64,000 nt of DNA from Sphingomonadaceae bacterium. Lineage in GTDB: Bacteria; Pseudomonadota; Alphaproteobacteria; Sphingomonadales; Sphingomonadaceae. The position numbers and the translations under genes were made by a program. The notes beneath the pieces are model-generated. The model saw only the letters and a list, made by a program, of their open reading frames with translations. It was not told the DNA's origin and ran no database searches. Where the stretch lies: assembly GCA_947472735.1 (NCBI GenBank), contig CANJBY010000001.1:124001-188000 (forward strand). Reading direction: 5' to 3'. Positions within the stretch are counted from its first letter, which is position 1, and every line of letters begins with the position of its first letter. Shown here piece after piece: positions 8,175 to 17,556 of the stretch.

Positions 8175-9692
8175 ATGCAGATCGTCGAGAAGACCAACGA
8201 AGGCCTGAAGCGCGCCTACACCATCACCATCGCCGCCGCCGCGATAACCGGCCGGATCGAGGACGAGGTGAAGAAGATCGCGCCGCAGGTGCGGATGCCC
8301 GGCTTCCGCCCCGGCAAGGTGCCTGCGAACCTCGTCAAGAAGATGCATGGTCCGGCGCTCCACCAGGAAGCGCTTAACACCGCCATCAGCGAAGCGATGG
8401 AAAAGCTCATGGCCGAGCACAAGCTGCGTCCCGCCATGCAGCCCGCCATCGCGCTGGGCGATGGCTATGAGCAGGGCAAGGACGTTGAAGTTTCGATCAG
8501 CCTCGAAGTGCTGCCGAACATCGCCGCTCCGTCGCTCGAAGGACTGGCGCTTGAAAAGCTGGTCGTGCCGGTCGCCGATGCTGAAGTCGACGAGGCAGTC
8601 GCCCGCATCGCCGAGGGCCAGAAGAGCTTCGTCGACGCCAAGAAGGGCAAAAAGGCCGACACCGGTGATCAGCTGATCATCGACTTTAACGGCAAGCTAG
8701 ACGGAGTTGAGTTCGAGGGCGGAAAGGCCGAGGACGCGGCGCTGGAGATTGGTGCTGGCCGGTTCATCCCCGGCTTCGAGGAACAACTCGTCGGCGCGAA
8801 GGCGGGCGACGAAAAGACCATCACCGTGACTTTCCCGGCCGACTATCCGGCCGAGAACCTGAAGGGCAAGGACGCCACTTTTGATATCGTCGTCAAGGCG
8901 GTGAAGGTACCGGGCGAATCCAAGGTCGACGAGGATTTCGCCAAGTCGCTCGGGCTCGAAAGCCTTGATCAGCTCAAGGGTCTGCTGCGCGGTCAGCTGG
9001 AGCAGGAAACTGCCGGTCTCACCCGCACCCAGATGAAGCGCCAACTGCTGGACATTCTCGCCGCAGGGCACGATTTCGAAGTGCCGCCGACCATGGTCGA
9101 GGCCGAGTTCTCCCAGATCTGGGCCCAGCTCGAGCAGGAAGCCGCGAACGAAGAAGATCCCGAAGCCGCCCGCAAGGAGATCGAGGCCGAGAAGGACGAT
9201 TACCGCACCATCGCCGTGCGCCGTGTCCGCCTTGGCCTGCTTCTGTCCGAGATTGGCCAGGCCAACGGCGTCGAGGTTTCGCAGCAGGAAATGCAGATGC
9301 TGGTGGCGCAGGCCGCACAGCAATATCGCCAGGAAGATCGCCAGCGCTTCATCGAATATGTCCAGTCGGATCCGATGGTCGCCGCCCAGCTGCGCGCGCC
9401 GCTTTATGAGGACAAGGTCGTCGATTTCCTGTTCGACAAAGCTGAAGTGACCGAACGCACGGTGACCAAGGACGAACTGCAGGCCGCGATCGAAGCTGAG
9501 GAAAGCACGGCTCCGGCCCCCAAGCCGGCGAAGAAGGCCGCTGCGAAGAAGGCTCCCGCCAAGCAGGCCGACGATGCTCCTGCGGCCGAAGCCGCGCCGA
9601 AGAAGAAGGCTGCTCCGAAGAAGCCCGCCCCAGCCAAGACGGACGAGACCGAGCCCGCCCCCAAGAAGAAGACCGCCGCCAAGAAGGCTTGA
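8175..9692 (+). CDS. tig: Trigger factor with lysine/alanine-rich tail
   Basis: This is a 505-residue ribosome-associated chaperone and peptidyl-prolyl isomerase. The N-terminal domain has the ribosome-docking loop GFRPGKVP at 43-50. The FKBP-type isomerase domain (GDQLIIDFNGKLDGVEFEGG to FDIVVKAVK) spans about 155-245. The helical C-terminal chaperone domain follows up to about residue 440. The protein then continues with about 60 residues dominated by lysine, alanine and proline (PAKKAAAKKAPAK, APKKKAAPKKPAPAK, PKKKTAAKKA). This resembles histone H1 and is absent from E. coli trigger factor (432 residues). The gene order tig, pilZ, clpP, clpX is close to the usual tig-clpP-clpX cluster. Confidence 0.96.
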   Translation: MQIVEKTNEGLKRAYTITIAAAAITGRIEDEVKKIAPQVRMPGFRPGKVPANLVKKMHGPALHQEALNTAISEAMEKLMAEHKLRPAMQPAIALGDGYEQGKDVEVSISLEVLPNIAAPSLEGLALEKLVVPVADAEVDEAVARIAEGQKSFVDAKKGKKADTGDQLIIDFNGKLDGVEFEGGKAEDAALEIGAGRFIPGFEEQLVGAKAGDEKTITVTFPADYPAENLKGKDATFDIVVKAVKVPGESKVDEDFAKSLGLESLDQLKGLLRGQLEQETAGLTRTQMKRQLLDILAAGHDFEVPPTMVEAEFSQIWAQLEQEAANEEDPEAARKEIEAEKDDYRTIAVRRVRLGLLLSEIGQANGVEVSQQEMQMLVAQAAQQYRQEDRQRFIEYVQSDPMVAAQLRAPLYEDKVVDFLFDKAEVTERTVTKDELQAAIEAEESTAPAPKPAKKAAAKKAPAKQADDAPAAEAAPKKKAAPKKPAPAKTDETEPAPKKKTAAKKA

Positions 9693-9835
9693 TCGTTACT
9701 GCCAGCTTCAAATCCAGCGGACCCGTTTACCTAGTCAATACCGGCTAGGTGCGTTTATCTGCAGTACATTCTTTTGTCTGATAGTCGCGAATGCCGGAAA
9801 CAACCGGTATTCAGAACAATCGGCAAGGAATCGCC

Positions 9836-10453
9836 ATGTCGGGCTTGAAGAAGATCGGTTCCGAACCAAGTATCGACCAATTGGATGGGGACCCGAGCGA
9901 GCAGCGCACAGCGGCGCGCTTCACGCTGCTGATCCGTTCAGCCAAGCTGCTCGTCGATGACAAGGAATTTCTCTGCGTCATCCGCGATGCCTCCAGAACC
10001 GGGCTTCGGCTCAGGCTGTTCAACCGAATTCCGGATCGCGCCAGGCTCGTCGTCGAACTGGCCAATGGCGAAAATTTCCCGGTCAGCCTGGTGTGGGAAC
10101 GCGATGGCTATGGCGGCTTCACCTTCAACCAGGAGGTCGCGCTTGAACGGCTGATCGAGAACGGTCACGGACCCTTTCCGAACCGCAAGCTGCGTCTCAA
10201 GACCTTGCTGGGCGGTCATCTCTATGCCGGCGGAAATGAATCTCCGATCACCATCGAAAACCTTTCCGTGCAGGGGGCCTGCATCACTTGCGGCAGCAAA
10301 CTGGCGATTGACCAGCTGGTCCGGATCGAGATCGAGGGCCTGCCGCCTTTCCATGCCAAGGTCCGGTGGCGCCAGCGCCCCCATTACGGACTGGTCTTCG
10401 AGCAGATTTTGAGCCTGGAGGAACTGGGCCGCCTGATTGAGCTCGCCGGCTGA
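9836..10453 (+). CDS. Tandem PilZ domain protein
   Basis: This is a 205-residue protein with two PilZ-like units. The first contains QRTAARF (R24, R28) and DASRTG (51-56), matching the RxxxR and D/NxSxxG cyclic-di-GMP contacts. The second contains RKLRLK (118-123) and NLSVQG (142-147), the same signature in looser form. The ATG at 9836 was chosen because AAGGAA lies six bases upstream. A start at 9791 has no such site. It sits between tig and clpP, probably as an independent signalling gene. Binding of cyclic-di-GMP is inferred from the motifs; the output is unknown. Confidence 0.8.
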   Translation: MSGLKKIGSEPSIDQLDGDPSEQRTAARFTLLIRSAKLLVDDKEFLCVIRDASRTGLRLRLFNRIPDRARLVVELANGENFPVSLVWERDGYGGFTFNQEVALERLIENGHGPFPNRKLRLKTLLGGHLYAGGNESPITIENLSVQGACITCGSKLAIDQLVRIEIEGLPPFHAKVRWRQRPHYGLVFEQILSLEELGRLIELAG

Positions 10454-10649
10454 AATATAGCGCTCCGGCGGCAGCCGGGGTATACTGATGGGCATGCTCT
10501 CGAAGCGCGTTATTCCCTGAAAAATCCGGCGTGCCGGAAGTGCATTTGTTAACCGATTTCCACCAGCTTCGGCGGTTGATTGGGTTAACAGCCTTGAACA
10601 TCCCGGCGTCAGTCGCGACATAGGCTGACCAGACCACATGAGGATCCCC

Positions 10650-11339
10650 ATGCTCGACCTGTACGGCGCCAACTCTGCCCAAGGCAAATTTTCTTACGAC
10701 CCGGTAACCGGCGCCCTCATTCCGGTCGTGGTCGAACAGTCGAGTCGCGGTGAGCGCAGCTTCGACATCTATTCGCGCCTCCTGCGCGAGCGGATCATCT
10801 TCGTCACCGGCGAGGTAGAGGACCACATGGCCTCGGTGATCGTTGCCCAGCTTTTGTTCCTGGAGAGTGAAAATCCCTCCAAGGACATCTCGATGTACAT
10901 CAATTCGCCGGGCGGCGTGGTCACCGCGGGTCTCGCAATCCATGACACCATGCAGTACATTCGCCCGCGCGTTTCCACCGTCTGCATCGGCCAGGCCTGC
11001 TCGATGGGTAGCTTCCTGCTGGCCGCCGGTGAGCCGGGCATGCGCATCGCCTTGCCGCAGGCGCGGATCATGATTCACCAGCCTTCAGGCGGCGCCCGCG
11101 GCATGGCCAGCGATATCGAGATTCAGGCCCGTGAAATCCTGCGGCTACGCAAGCGGCTCAACGAACTTTATGCCAAGTACACCGGCAAGCCGCTGGAAGA
11201 GATCGAAGCGGCAGTCGATCGCGACAACTGGCTCGATGCCAATGAAGCCCTCGCCTTCGGCCTGGTCGACAAGGTGTTCGATGCCCGTCCGACCTCGGAA
11301 CCGACCGGCGATGCCGCCGGCAGCGGGGGTGCGCCGTAA
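10650..11339 (+). CDS. clpP: ATP-dependent Clp protease proteolytic subunit
   Basis: This is a 229-residue serine peptidase that forms the two-ring chamber working with ClpX or ClpA. The catalytic triad is S118 in [10 protein letters not shown]143 in IMIHQPSGG and an aspartate (about D193) in DRDNWL. The ATG at 10650 has GAGGA five bases upstream and gives the expected N-terminus. The ATG at 10638 would add four residues. The C-terminal tail is glycine- and alanine-rich. clpX follows 126 bases downstream, the typical arrangement. Confidence 0.97.
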   Translation: MLDLYGANSAQGKFSYDPVTGALIPVVVEQSSRGERSFDIYSRLLRERIIFVTGEVEDHMASVIVAQLLFLESENPSKDISMYINSPGGVVTAGLAIHDTMQYIRPRVSTVCIGQACSMGSFLLAAGEPGMRIALPQARIMIHQPSGGARGMASDIEIQAREILRLRKRLNELYAKYTGKPLEEIEAAVDRDNWLDANEALAFGLVDKVFDARPTSEPTGDAAGSGGAP

Positions 11340-11465
11340 ACGCTATCTGAACCTTCGCGCTTCAGGCTGCGGCAATATTATTGGTGCTACAGGCAAGGTT
11401 GAATAATTTCGATGCCGGACTAGAGTCGGCAAAATCGCCCCGGGCGGCCCCTCTTGGGAAGAAGC

Positions 11466-12722
11466 ATGACGAAACTGAGCGGCTCCGACGCCAAAAGCAC
11501 TCTCTACTGCAGCTTCTGCGGCAAATCGCAGCATGAAGTGCGCAAGCTTATCGCTGGCCCAACCGTGTTCATCTGCGATGAATGCGTGGAGCTGTGCAAT
11601 GATATCATCCGCGAAGAAACCAAGGCCGGGATCGCCGGCAAGAAGGACGGTGGCGTTCCCACCCCGCGCGATATCTGCGAGACACTGAACGATTACGTGA
11701 TCGGTCAGGACCGCGCGAAGCGCGTGCTTTCAGTAGCGGTGCACAACCACTACAAACGGCTCAAGCACAGCGGCAAGGGCGGCGAGGTTGAGCTGTCGAA
11801 GTCGAACATCCTGCTCGTCGGCCCGACCGGGTCGGGCAAGACCCTGCTCGCCCAGACCCTGGCCAAGACCTTCGACGTGCCCTTCACCATGGCCGATGCG
11901 ACCACGCTGACCGAGGCCGGCTACGTTGGCGAGGACGTGGAGAACATCATCCTCAAGCTACTCCAGGCCAGCGACTACAATGTCGACAAGGCGCAGCACG
12001 GCATCGTCTACATCGACGAGATCGACAAGATCAGCCGCAAGGCCGAGAACCCCTCGATCACGCGCGACGTCTCGGGCGAAGGCGTGCAACAAGCGTTGCT
12101 CAAGCTGATGGAAGGGACGACCGCTTCCGTCCCGCCGCAGGGCGGACGCAAGCATCCGCAGCAGGAATTCCTGCAAGTCGACACGACGAACATCCTTTTC
12201 ATCTGCGGCGGTGCCTTTGCCGGGCTGGAAAAGATCATCGCGGACCGCTTGCAGAAGCGTTCGATCGGCTTCGGCGCGCATGTCGCCGATCCGGACAAGC
12301 GCAAGGTGGGCGAGCTGCTTCAGAAGGCCGAGCCGGAAGACTTGCTCAAGTTCGGACTGATCCCCGAATTCGTTGGCCGTCTGCCGGTGATTGCGACTCT
12401 GGAAGACCTCGACATCGAGGCGCTGGTCAAGATCCTCAAGGAACCCAGGAACGCGCTGGTCAAGCAGTATGCCAAGCTGTTCGACCTTGAAGACGTCGCG
12501 CTGACGTTCACCGACGACGCTCTCGAGGCCATCGCGAAGAAGGCGATCGAGCGCAAGACCGGCGCCCGCGGGCTCCGTTCGATCGTGGAAGGCTTGCTGC
12601 TCGACACCATGTTCGACCTGCCGACGGAAACCGATATCGCCGAAGTGGTGGTGGACAAGGACGTGGTCGAAGGCCGCAAGGATCCCGTGCGAGTCCTCAA
12701 GGGCAAGGAAGAAGCGGCCTGA
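11466..12722 (+). CDS. clpX: ATP-dependent Clp protease ATP-binding subunit ClpX
   Basis: This is a 418-residue AAA+ unfoldase. The N-terminal zinc-binding domain has C15 and C18 (YCSFCGK) with C37 and C40 (ICDECVELC). The Walker A box is GPTGSGKT at 119-126, the Walker B is VYIDEID at 181-187, and the pore and arginine-finger regions follow ([20 protein letters not shown]). The ATG at 11466 has GGAAG upstream; a start at 11454 would add four residues. It feeds substrates to ClpP. The stop codon lies in a stable hairpin shared with the convergent rarD. Confidence 0.97.
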   Translation: MTKLSGSDAKSTLYCSFCGKSQHEVRKLIAGPTVFICDECVELCNDIIREETKAGIAGKKDGGVPTPRDICETLNDYVIGQDRAKRVLSVAVHNHYKRLKHSGKGGEVELSKSNILLVGPTGSGKTLLAQTLAKTFDVPFTMADATTLTEAGYVGEDVENIILKLLQASDYNVDKAQHGIVYIDEIDKISRKAENPSITRDVSGEGVQQALLKLMEGTTASVPPQGGRKHPQQEFLQVDTTNILFICGGAFAGLEKIIADRLQKRSIGFGAHVADPDKRKVGELLQKAEPEDLLKFGLIPEFVGRLPVIATLEDLDIEALVKILKEPRNALVKQYAKLFDLEDVALTFTDDALEAIAKKAIERKTGARGLRSIVEGLLLDTMFDLPTETDIAEVVVDKDVVEGRKDPVRVLKGKEEAA

Positions 12723-12736
12723 TTTCGATCAGGCCG
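12715..12736. terminator. Hairpin between convergent clpX and rarD
   Basis: CGGCCTGAT-TTCG-ATCAGGCCG is a perfect 9-bp stem capped by a TTCG tetraloop. It spans the stop codons of both convergent genes. The position suits a bidirectional terminator, but neither side has a clear run of T, so the role is inferred. Confidence 0.5.
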
Positions 12737-13625
12737 TAGCCCTCCTGGCCCGACGCCTGCCGGCCAGCAGGTCCCACACGAACACCGCTATCGCGCTCCA
12801 GATCAGCACGAAGCAGGCGAGCTGGTCGATGCGCAGCGGCTCGTGGAAAATCAGCAAACCTTCCAGGAAGACCATCGTCGGCGCGATGAACTGGTAAAAG
12901 CTGAGCAGCGAATAGTCCATGCGCTGGGCAGCTGCGGTGAACAGCAGCAAGGGCACCGCCGTGACCACGCCGCCGCCGGCGATGATCAGGCTCATGTGCC
13001 AGTCTTGCCCGAAGCCCGAATGCATCAGGCCGCCCGGTTGTGCAGCAATCAGAAATAGCGCCGGCGGGGCCAGCAGCAGTGTTTCCACGCCGAGTCCCGC
13101 CATCGCGCCGACCGGCACGACCTTGCGGATCAGGCCATAGATGCTGAAGGTCAACGCGATCGCGATCGCGAGCCACAGCATGTCACGCGCTTGCCAGGCG
13201 AGCAGCGAGGTGCCCGCCGCTGCCAGTCCCACCGCCAGCCACTGCCCGCGCGTCAGCCGCTCCTTGAGCAGGACCGTACCCAGGAGCACGTTGCACAGCG
13301 GGTTGATGTAGTAACCCAGGCTAGACGCGAAGATATGCCCCTGCTGGACTGCCCAGAGGTAGATCAGCCAGTTGAGGGCGATGATCGAAGCGCTGCCGCA
13401 AAGCGCCGCGACCAGCTTGGGCTGGCCAAGAATGCGCCGCAGCTCGCCCCACTGCCGCGCTCCGGTCACGATCAGCAGGACCACCGGCAAAGTGAACAGT
13501 GCGCGCCACCCGACGAACTCAATCGGCGGCACCGAGTGCACCAGCGAGAAGTAGAGCGGCATCAATCCCCACAGGAGATAGGCGCTCAGCGCAAAGCCGA
13601 CGCCGCCAGTCTTGGGAGAAGTCAT
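12729..13625 (-). CDS. rarD: RarD/EamA family transporter
   Basis: This is a 298-residue inner-membrane protein with about ten hydrophobic segments, as in the drug/metabolite transporter superfamily. The RarD subgroup is indicated by [11 protein letters not shown] near the N-terminus, [37 protein letters not shown] in the middle and [14 protein letters not shown] near the end. Members of this subgroup were named after chloramphenicol sensitivity, but their substrates are poorly known. A basic tail, RRRARRATA, closes the protein. It converges with clpX. Confidence 0.87.
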   Translation of the reverse strand: MTSPKTGGVGFALSAYLLWGLMPLYFSLVHSVPPIEFVGWRALFTLPVVLLIVTGARQWGELRRILGQPKLVAALCGSASIIALNWLIYLWAVQQGHIFASSLGYYINPLCNVLLGTVLLKERLTRGQWLAVGLAAAGTSLLAWQARDMLWLAIAIALTFSIYGLIRKVVPVGAMAGLGVETLLLAPPALFLIAAQPGGLMHSGFGQDWHMSLIIAGGGVVTAVPLLLFTAAAQRMDYSLLSFYQFIAPTMVFLEGLLIFHEPLRIDQLACFVLIWSAIAVFVWDLLAGRRRARRATA

Positions 13626-13663
13626 GCCGCGCGCCTAGCTGCCGCAGCGCGCGCCTGCAACCG

Positions 13664-15082
13664 TCAGCTCGCTTCGCGCAGACCCACGCCGATCACCGCA
13701 CGGGGCTGTTCCATTTCGGTCGAGGTGACCGGATAGGCACAGTAGTCGGCGGCGTAGAATGCGCTCGGCCGGTGATTGCCCGAGAGGCCGATACCGCCGA
13801 ATGGAGCGGACGAAGGCGCGCCATTGGTTGGCCGGTTCCAGTTGATCACCCCGGCGCGGACGTTCGCCCAGAACCGATTGTAGTCTTGCGGCGTGCCGCC
13901 CACGAGCGACGCGGTCAGGCCAAATCGGGTGTTGTTCGCCTCGGCGATCGCTTCGTCGAAGTCCTCCACCCGGATCACTTGCAGCAAGGGTCCGAACAGC
14001 TCCACGTCGGGCCTGTCCTTGACCTTGGTCGTATCGATGATGGCCGGTGACAGGAACGGCAGGTTTTCGTTAGAGCGGACCAGGTGCTTGATCGGCTTGC
14101 CCCCGTGGCTCATCAGATAGACGAAGCTTTCCGAGAGTCCGTCGGCGGCGACGTTGTCGATCACCGGGCCCATGAAGGGTGATGGCTCGTCAAATGGGGC
14201 ACCCACGATCAACCGGTCCGCCAGCCGTTTCACTTCGCCCACTATCGAGTCGTACATCGACGACTTGACGATCAGCCGCCGCGCGGCCGAGCAGCGCTGA
14301 CCGGCGCTGGTAAAGGCCGATTGCACTACCAGTGCGGCGGCGTCAGTGATTTTCGGCGTGTCCCAGATGACCATCGGATTGTTGCCGCCCATCTCCAGCG
14401 CAACGATCTTGTCAGGCCGGGTAGCGAGCTTGCGGTTGATGGCAATGCCGGTGTGCGCGGAGCCGGTGAACAGGATCCCGTCGATCCCGTCATGAGCGAT
14501 CAGCTCCTGCCCTTCCGCCGGGCCGCCGATCAGCACCTGCACCACCGCGGCCGAAATGCCGGCCTTGTGGAAGCACTGCGCCAGCAGTTCGCCCGTGGCG
14601 GGGGTCTTTTCGCTTGGCTTGAAGATGATCACATTGCCGGCGATCAGTGCCGGGACGATGTGCCCGTTGGGCAGGTGTGCGGGGAAGTTGTAAGGCCCCA
14701 GGACGGCCATCACCCCGTGCGGCTTGTGCCGGACCGCTGTGGTGCCCTGCAATGCGCTGTCGAGCTTGCGCTGTGACGATCGCTCGGCATAGGCGCGCAC
14801 CGAAATCTCGACCTTGTTGACCACGCTCTCGACCTCGGTGCGTGCTTCCCACAGTGGCTTGCCGGTTTCGCGTGCAATCAACGTCGCAAGCTTTTCCGCC
14901 TCCTTGCGCACTTCGTTGGCGAAACGCCGCACCAGTTCGATCCGGGTGGAGAGTGGCTGCGCGGCCCAGGCCGGCCAGGCGCGGCGTGCACGGCCGACAA
15001 TGTCGTCGACATCGCCGACGCGGCCCCGCCAGATTTCCTTGCCGGTCGCGGGTTCAATGGAAATGATCTCGTCGCTGCTCAC
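13664..15082 (-). CDS. astD: N-succinylglutamate-5-semialdehyde dehydrogenase
   Basis: This is a 472-residue NAD-dependent aldehyde dehydrogenase of the AstD type, the fourth step of the arginine succinyltransferase pathway. The catalytic cysteine is C264 in SAGQRCSAARR and the general base is E230 in ALEMGGNNP. YNFPAHLPNGHIVPALIAGN and FGGIGLSGNHRPSAFYAADYCAYPV are AstD-like. I chose the GTG at 15082, with GGAT 9 bases upstream, because homology-like sequence starts there. A longer open frame to 15208 gives unrelated residues. No astA, astB or astE is adjacent here, so its assignment to arginine degradation rests on sequence resemblance only. Confidence 0.85.
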   Translation of the reverse strand: MSSDEIISIEPATGKEIWRGRVGDVDDIVGRARRAWPAWAAQPLSTRIELVRRFANEVRKEAEKLATLIARETGKPLWEARTEVESVVNKVEISVRAYAERSSQRKLDSALQGTTAVRHKPHGVMAVLGPYNFPAHLPNGHIVPALIAGNVIIFKPSEKTPATGELLAQCFHKAGISAAVVQVLIGGPAEGQELIAHDGIDGILFTGSAHTGIAINRKLATRPDKIVALEMGGNNPMVIWDTPKITDAAALVVQSAFTSAGQRCSAARRLIVKSSMYDSIVGEVKRLADRLIVGAPFDEPSPFMGPVIDNVAADGLSESFVYLMSHGGKPIKHLVRSNENLPFLSPAIIDTTKVKDRPDVELFGPLLQVIRVEDFDEAIAEANNTRFGLTASLVGGTPQDYNRFWANVRAGVINWNRPTNGAPSSAPFGGIGLSGNHRPSAFYAADYCAYPVTSTEMEQPRAVIGVGLREAS

Positions 15083-15229
15083 AAGTTTGTTATCCAGCAA
15101 TCCTTCGCACCGGGAGCGCGACCGGCTTGGCCCATAGCCTGAACAGCGGTGCTGGAGAAGCCCCAGCCGCCCGACCGGCGCCCTGTCTCCCACGGGATTA
15201 ACGTCCAAATATTGAGACGTAATGAACTT

Positions 15230-16639
15230 TCAGGTCCGGTGACCGGCCGGTCGGGGAGGGCTACCGAGCGCTTCGCCCAGGCGCCGGATTGCGCGGACCT
15301 TGTCCTGCAAGGGGCCCCAGTCATCGTCGGCAGCGATGGGCGCCCAGATCCCCTCCACCTCTTCGACGACCAGGCCAGGCGGGCCTGCCTCACCCCACAA
15401 CGCATGGGCAAGTGCACCTTCCACAGGCTGGTAGGCCGCGAGTGCGGCGCCAAAATCCTCACCGATGCCGGCGCGGCCACCGCGAACGTCAAAGAAGAAG
15501 CGGTCGGGCGACATGGCCACCTCCCGCATATGTCGCTCTGCCGCCGCTACGAGCGCGAGATCTGCCTCGAGACCTTGCGGCTGCAACCCCATACGCCACA
15601 GGAATCTGCGGGTCAGCGCCGACCGGTACAAGCCGGGAAAGCGTTCCAACGCGGCGATGAGCGGCGGTGCCTCGGCCAGCAGGCGCAGCGCCACGGCGAG
15701 CTGACCGCAGTTCCAGTTCACCGCCTCGGGCTGCCGGCCGAAGCAATACAGCCCGGAATGATCGAAGTAGGCGGCGGTGAATGCCGGGTTCCACTGCGGA
15801 AGCCAGCGCCACGGTCCGTAGTCGAAGCTCTCTCCGCTGATGTTCATGTTGTCGGTATTGAGCACGCCGTGGACGAACCCGGACGCCATCCACGATCCAG
15901 CGAGGTCCGCCATGCGCTCTACTACCTGGTGGAGCAGGACGACCGCCGGCTCATCGCGACCCGGCGCATCGGTCGGAGGTTCAGTTCCGGGGAACTGGGC
16001 AAGACAATAATTTACAAGCGCTTCCATCTCGGAACGCGCTTCGATGGCCAGCAGGCGCTGGAAGGTGCCGATGCGAATGTGCCCGTGGCTGAGCCGTACC
16101 AGCACCGCGGAACGGGTTGGAGAGGGCTCGTCACCCCGCCACAGCTCCTCGCCGGTTTCGACGATCGAGAAGGTCTTGCTGGTATTCACGCCCAGCGCCT
16201 CGAGCATTTCAGTTGCCAGCAGTTCGCGCACGGCGCCCTTCAGCGTCAGGCGGCCGTCGGCCTCCCGGCTGTATGGAGTGAGGCCCGACCCTTTCGTGCC
16301 CAGATCCAGCAGCCGCCCACCGCCGTCGCGCATCTGCGCGAAGAGAAAACCGCGTCCGTCGCCTATGTCGGGGTTGTAGGCCCGGAATTGGTGGCCGTGG
16401 TACTTTAGCGCGAGCGGATTCGGCAAGTTGTCGGTCAACGGATCGAATCCGGCAAAGTGCCTGATCCACTCGTCATCGCTTAGGCCACCCAGGCCGACGG
16501 CCGCAGCCCACCGATCATTGCGCCAACGCAATTCACGCCGGGGGAAGTCCGCGGGAGCCACCGGCACGGCAAGCCATTCAGCCAGGCCCTCGATCGGGGT
16601 ATCAGGCCGGTAGGCAGCGGGTTGCGGTTCAGCGCGCAT
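15230..16639 (-). CDS. selO: Protein adenylyltransferase SelO (YdiU/UPF0061 family)
   Basis: This is a 469-residue pseudokinase-fold enzyme that transfers AMP to hydroxyl side chains of target proteins. Diagnostic stretches are KYHGHQFRAYNPDIGDGRGF near the N-terminus, LDLGTKGSGLTPYSR, and GFVHGVLNTDNMNISGESFDYGPW, which holds the catalytic and metal-binding aspartates and asparagine. The start is placed at the ATG at 16639; an earlier ATG at 16678 would overlap the divergent hydrolase promoter. Eukaryotic SelO has selenocysteine near its C-terminus. This copy ends without cysteine or in-frame UGA, like other bacterial members. Confidence 0.9.
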   Translation of the reverse strand: MRAEPQPAAYRPDTPIEGLAEWLAVPVAPADFPRRELRWRNDRWAAAVGLGGLSDDEWIRHFAGFDPLTDNLPNPLALKYHGHQFRAYNPDIGDGRGFLFAQMRDGGGRLLDLGTKGSGLTPYSREADGRLTLKGAVRELLATEMLEALGVNTSKTFSIVETGEELWRGDEPSPTRSAVLVRLSHGHIRIGTFQRLLAIEARSEMEALVNYCLAQFPGTEPPTDAPGRDEPAVVLLHQVVERMADLAGSWMASGFVHGVLNTDNMNISGESFDYGPWRWLPQWNPAFTAAYFDHSGLYCFGRQPEAVNWNCGQLAVALRLLAEAPPLIAALERFPGLYRSALTRRFLWRMGLQPQGLEADLALVAAAERHMREVAMSPDRFFFDVRGGRAGIGEDFGAALAAYQPVEGALAHALWGEAGPPGLVVEEVEGIWAPIAADDDWGPLQDKVRAIRRLGEALGSPPRPAGHRT

Positions 16640-16691
16640 CCGGCGATAGTGGGTGGCGACACGAGGTTCGGCAAGCATTGCCTGGGGCGAG

Positions 16692-17549
16692 ATGAGCGAA
16701 TTTTCCGATTGTTACTGGCAAAGCCGCGACGGGCTCAGGCTGCACTACCGTGATTACCCCGGCCGTGCGGACCGGCCGCCGCTGGTGTGCCTCCCTGGTT
16801 TGACCCGCAATGCCCGCGATTTCGCCAATCTTGCCGAGCGCCACGCCGGTGAATGGCGGGTAATCTGCCCGGAGCTACGCGGGCGCGGCGACAGCGCCTA
16901 TGCCCGGGACTCGGCAACGTACAATCCGGCCCAGTATGTGGAAGATCTGTCAGAGCTGTTCGAGCAAGCCGGAATCGCCAGGTTCGTCGCCATCGGCACA
17001 TCGCTGGGCGGGTTGCTGACGATGGTCATGGGATTGACCTGCCCCGACAAGATCGCGGGCGCGCTGCTTAATGATATCGGGCCGGTGATCGACGACGCCG
17101 GACTGGAACGCATTCGCGGCTATGTCGGACAAGGTCGGGTCTTTCCAACCTGGATGCATGCTGCGCGCGGGCTGGAGGAGACCCAGGGCCGCCATTTCCC
17201 CGATTACCAGCTGGCTGACTGGATCTCGGCGGCCAAGCGGGTGATGACCATTTCGGGCAATGGGCGGATCGTGTTCGATTACGACATGAAGATCGCGGAG
17301 CCTTTTGCGCAAAGTGGTGGAGCATCCGGAGTGGACCTTTGGCCGGGTCTGGCCGGGCTTGCAGGCAAGCCACTGCTGTTCCTGCGCGGAGGCCTTTCGG
17401 ACCTGTTGTCGGCCGCGACCCTGGCGCGAATGGTTGAAGTCTGTCCGGGTTCGGAAGCGGTGACGATCGCCAATGTGGGCCATCCGCCAACGCTGGACGA
17501 GCCTGAAGCCGCCGCGGCGCTGGACCGGCTGCTCGCCCGGATCGCCTGA
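16692..17549 (+). CDS. Alpha/beta hydrolase
   Basis: This is a 285-residue alpha/beta hydrolase fold protein. The oxyanion-hole segment LVCLPGLTRN is near residue 31. The nucleophile elbow GTSLGG carries S104. A late NVGHPPTL supplies the catalytic histidine. The strand motif VICPELRGRGDS is typical of the epoxide hydrolase/esterase-like branch. GGGGCGAG precedes the ATG at 16692. It is divergent from selO, and its stop lies 7 bases before the glycosyltransferase start, so they are probably cotranscribed. The substrate is unknown. Confidence 0.82.
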   Translation: MSEFSDCYWQSRDGLRLHYRDYPGRADRPPLVCLPGLTRNARDFANLAERHAGEWRVICPELRGRGDSAYARDSATYNPAQYVEDLSELFEQAGIARFVAIGTSLGGLLTMVMGLTCPDKIAGALLNDIGPVIDDAGLERIRGYVGQGRVFPTWMHAARGLEETQGRHFPDYQLADWISAAKRVMTISGNGRIVFDYDMKIAEPFAQSGGASGVDLWPGLAGLAGKPLLFLRGGLSDLLSAATLARMVEVCPGSEAVTIANVGHPPTLDEPEAAAALDRLLARIA

Positions 17550-17556
17550 TTTGACC

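Noticed and set aside
9735..9770. ACCTAG / CTAGGT hairpin after tig as a terminator
   Set aside because: The stem is only six base pairs with a ten-base loop and no T tract.
15230..15235. Selenocysteine at the C-terminus of SelO
   Set aside because: The gene does end in TGA, but the downstream codons give no family-like residues and no matching hairpin was seen. Bacterial SelO normally lacks Sec.
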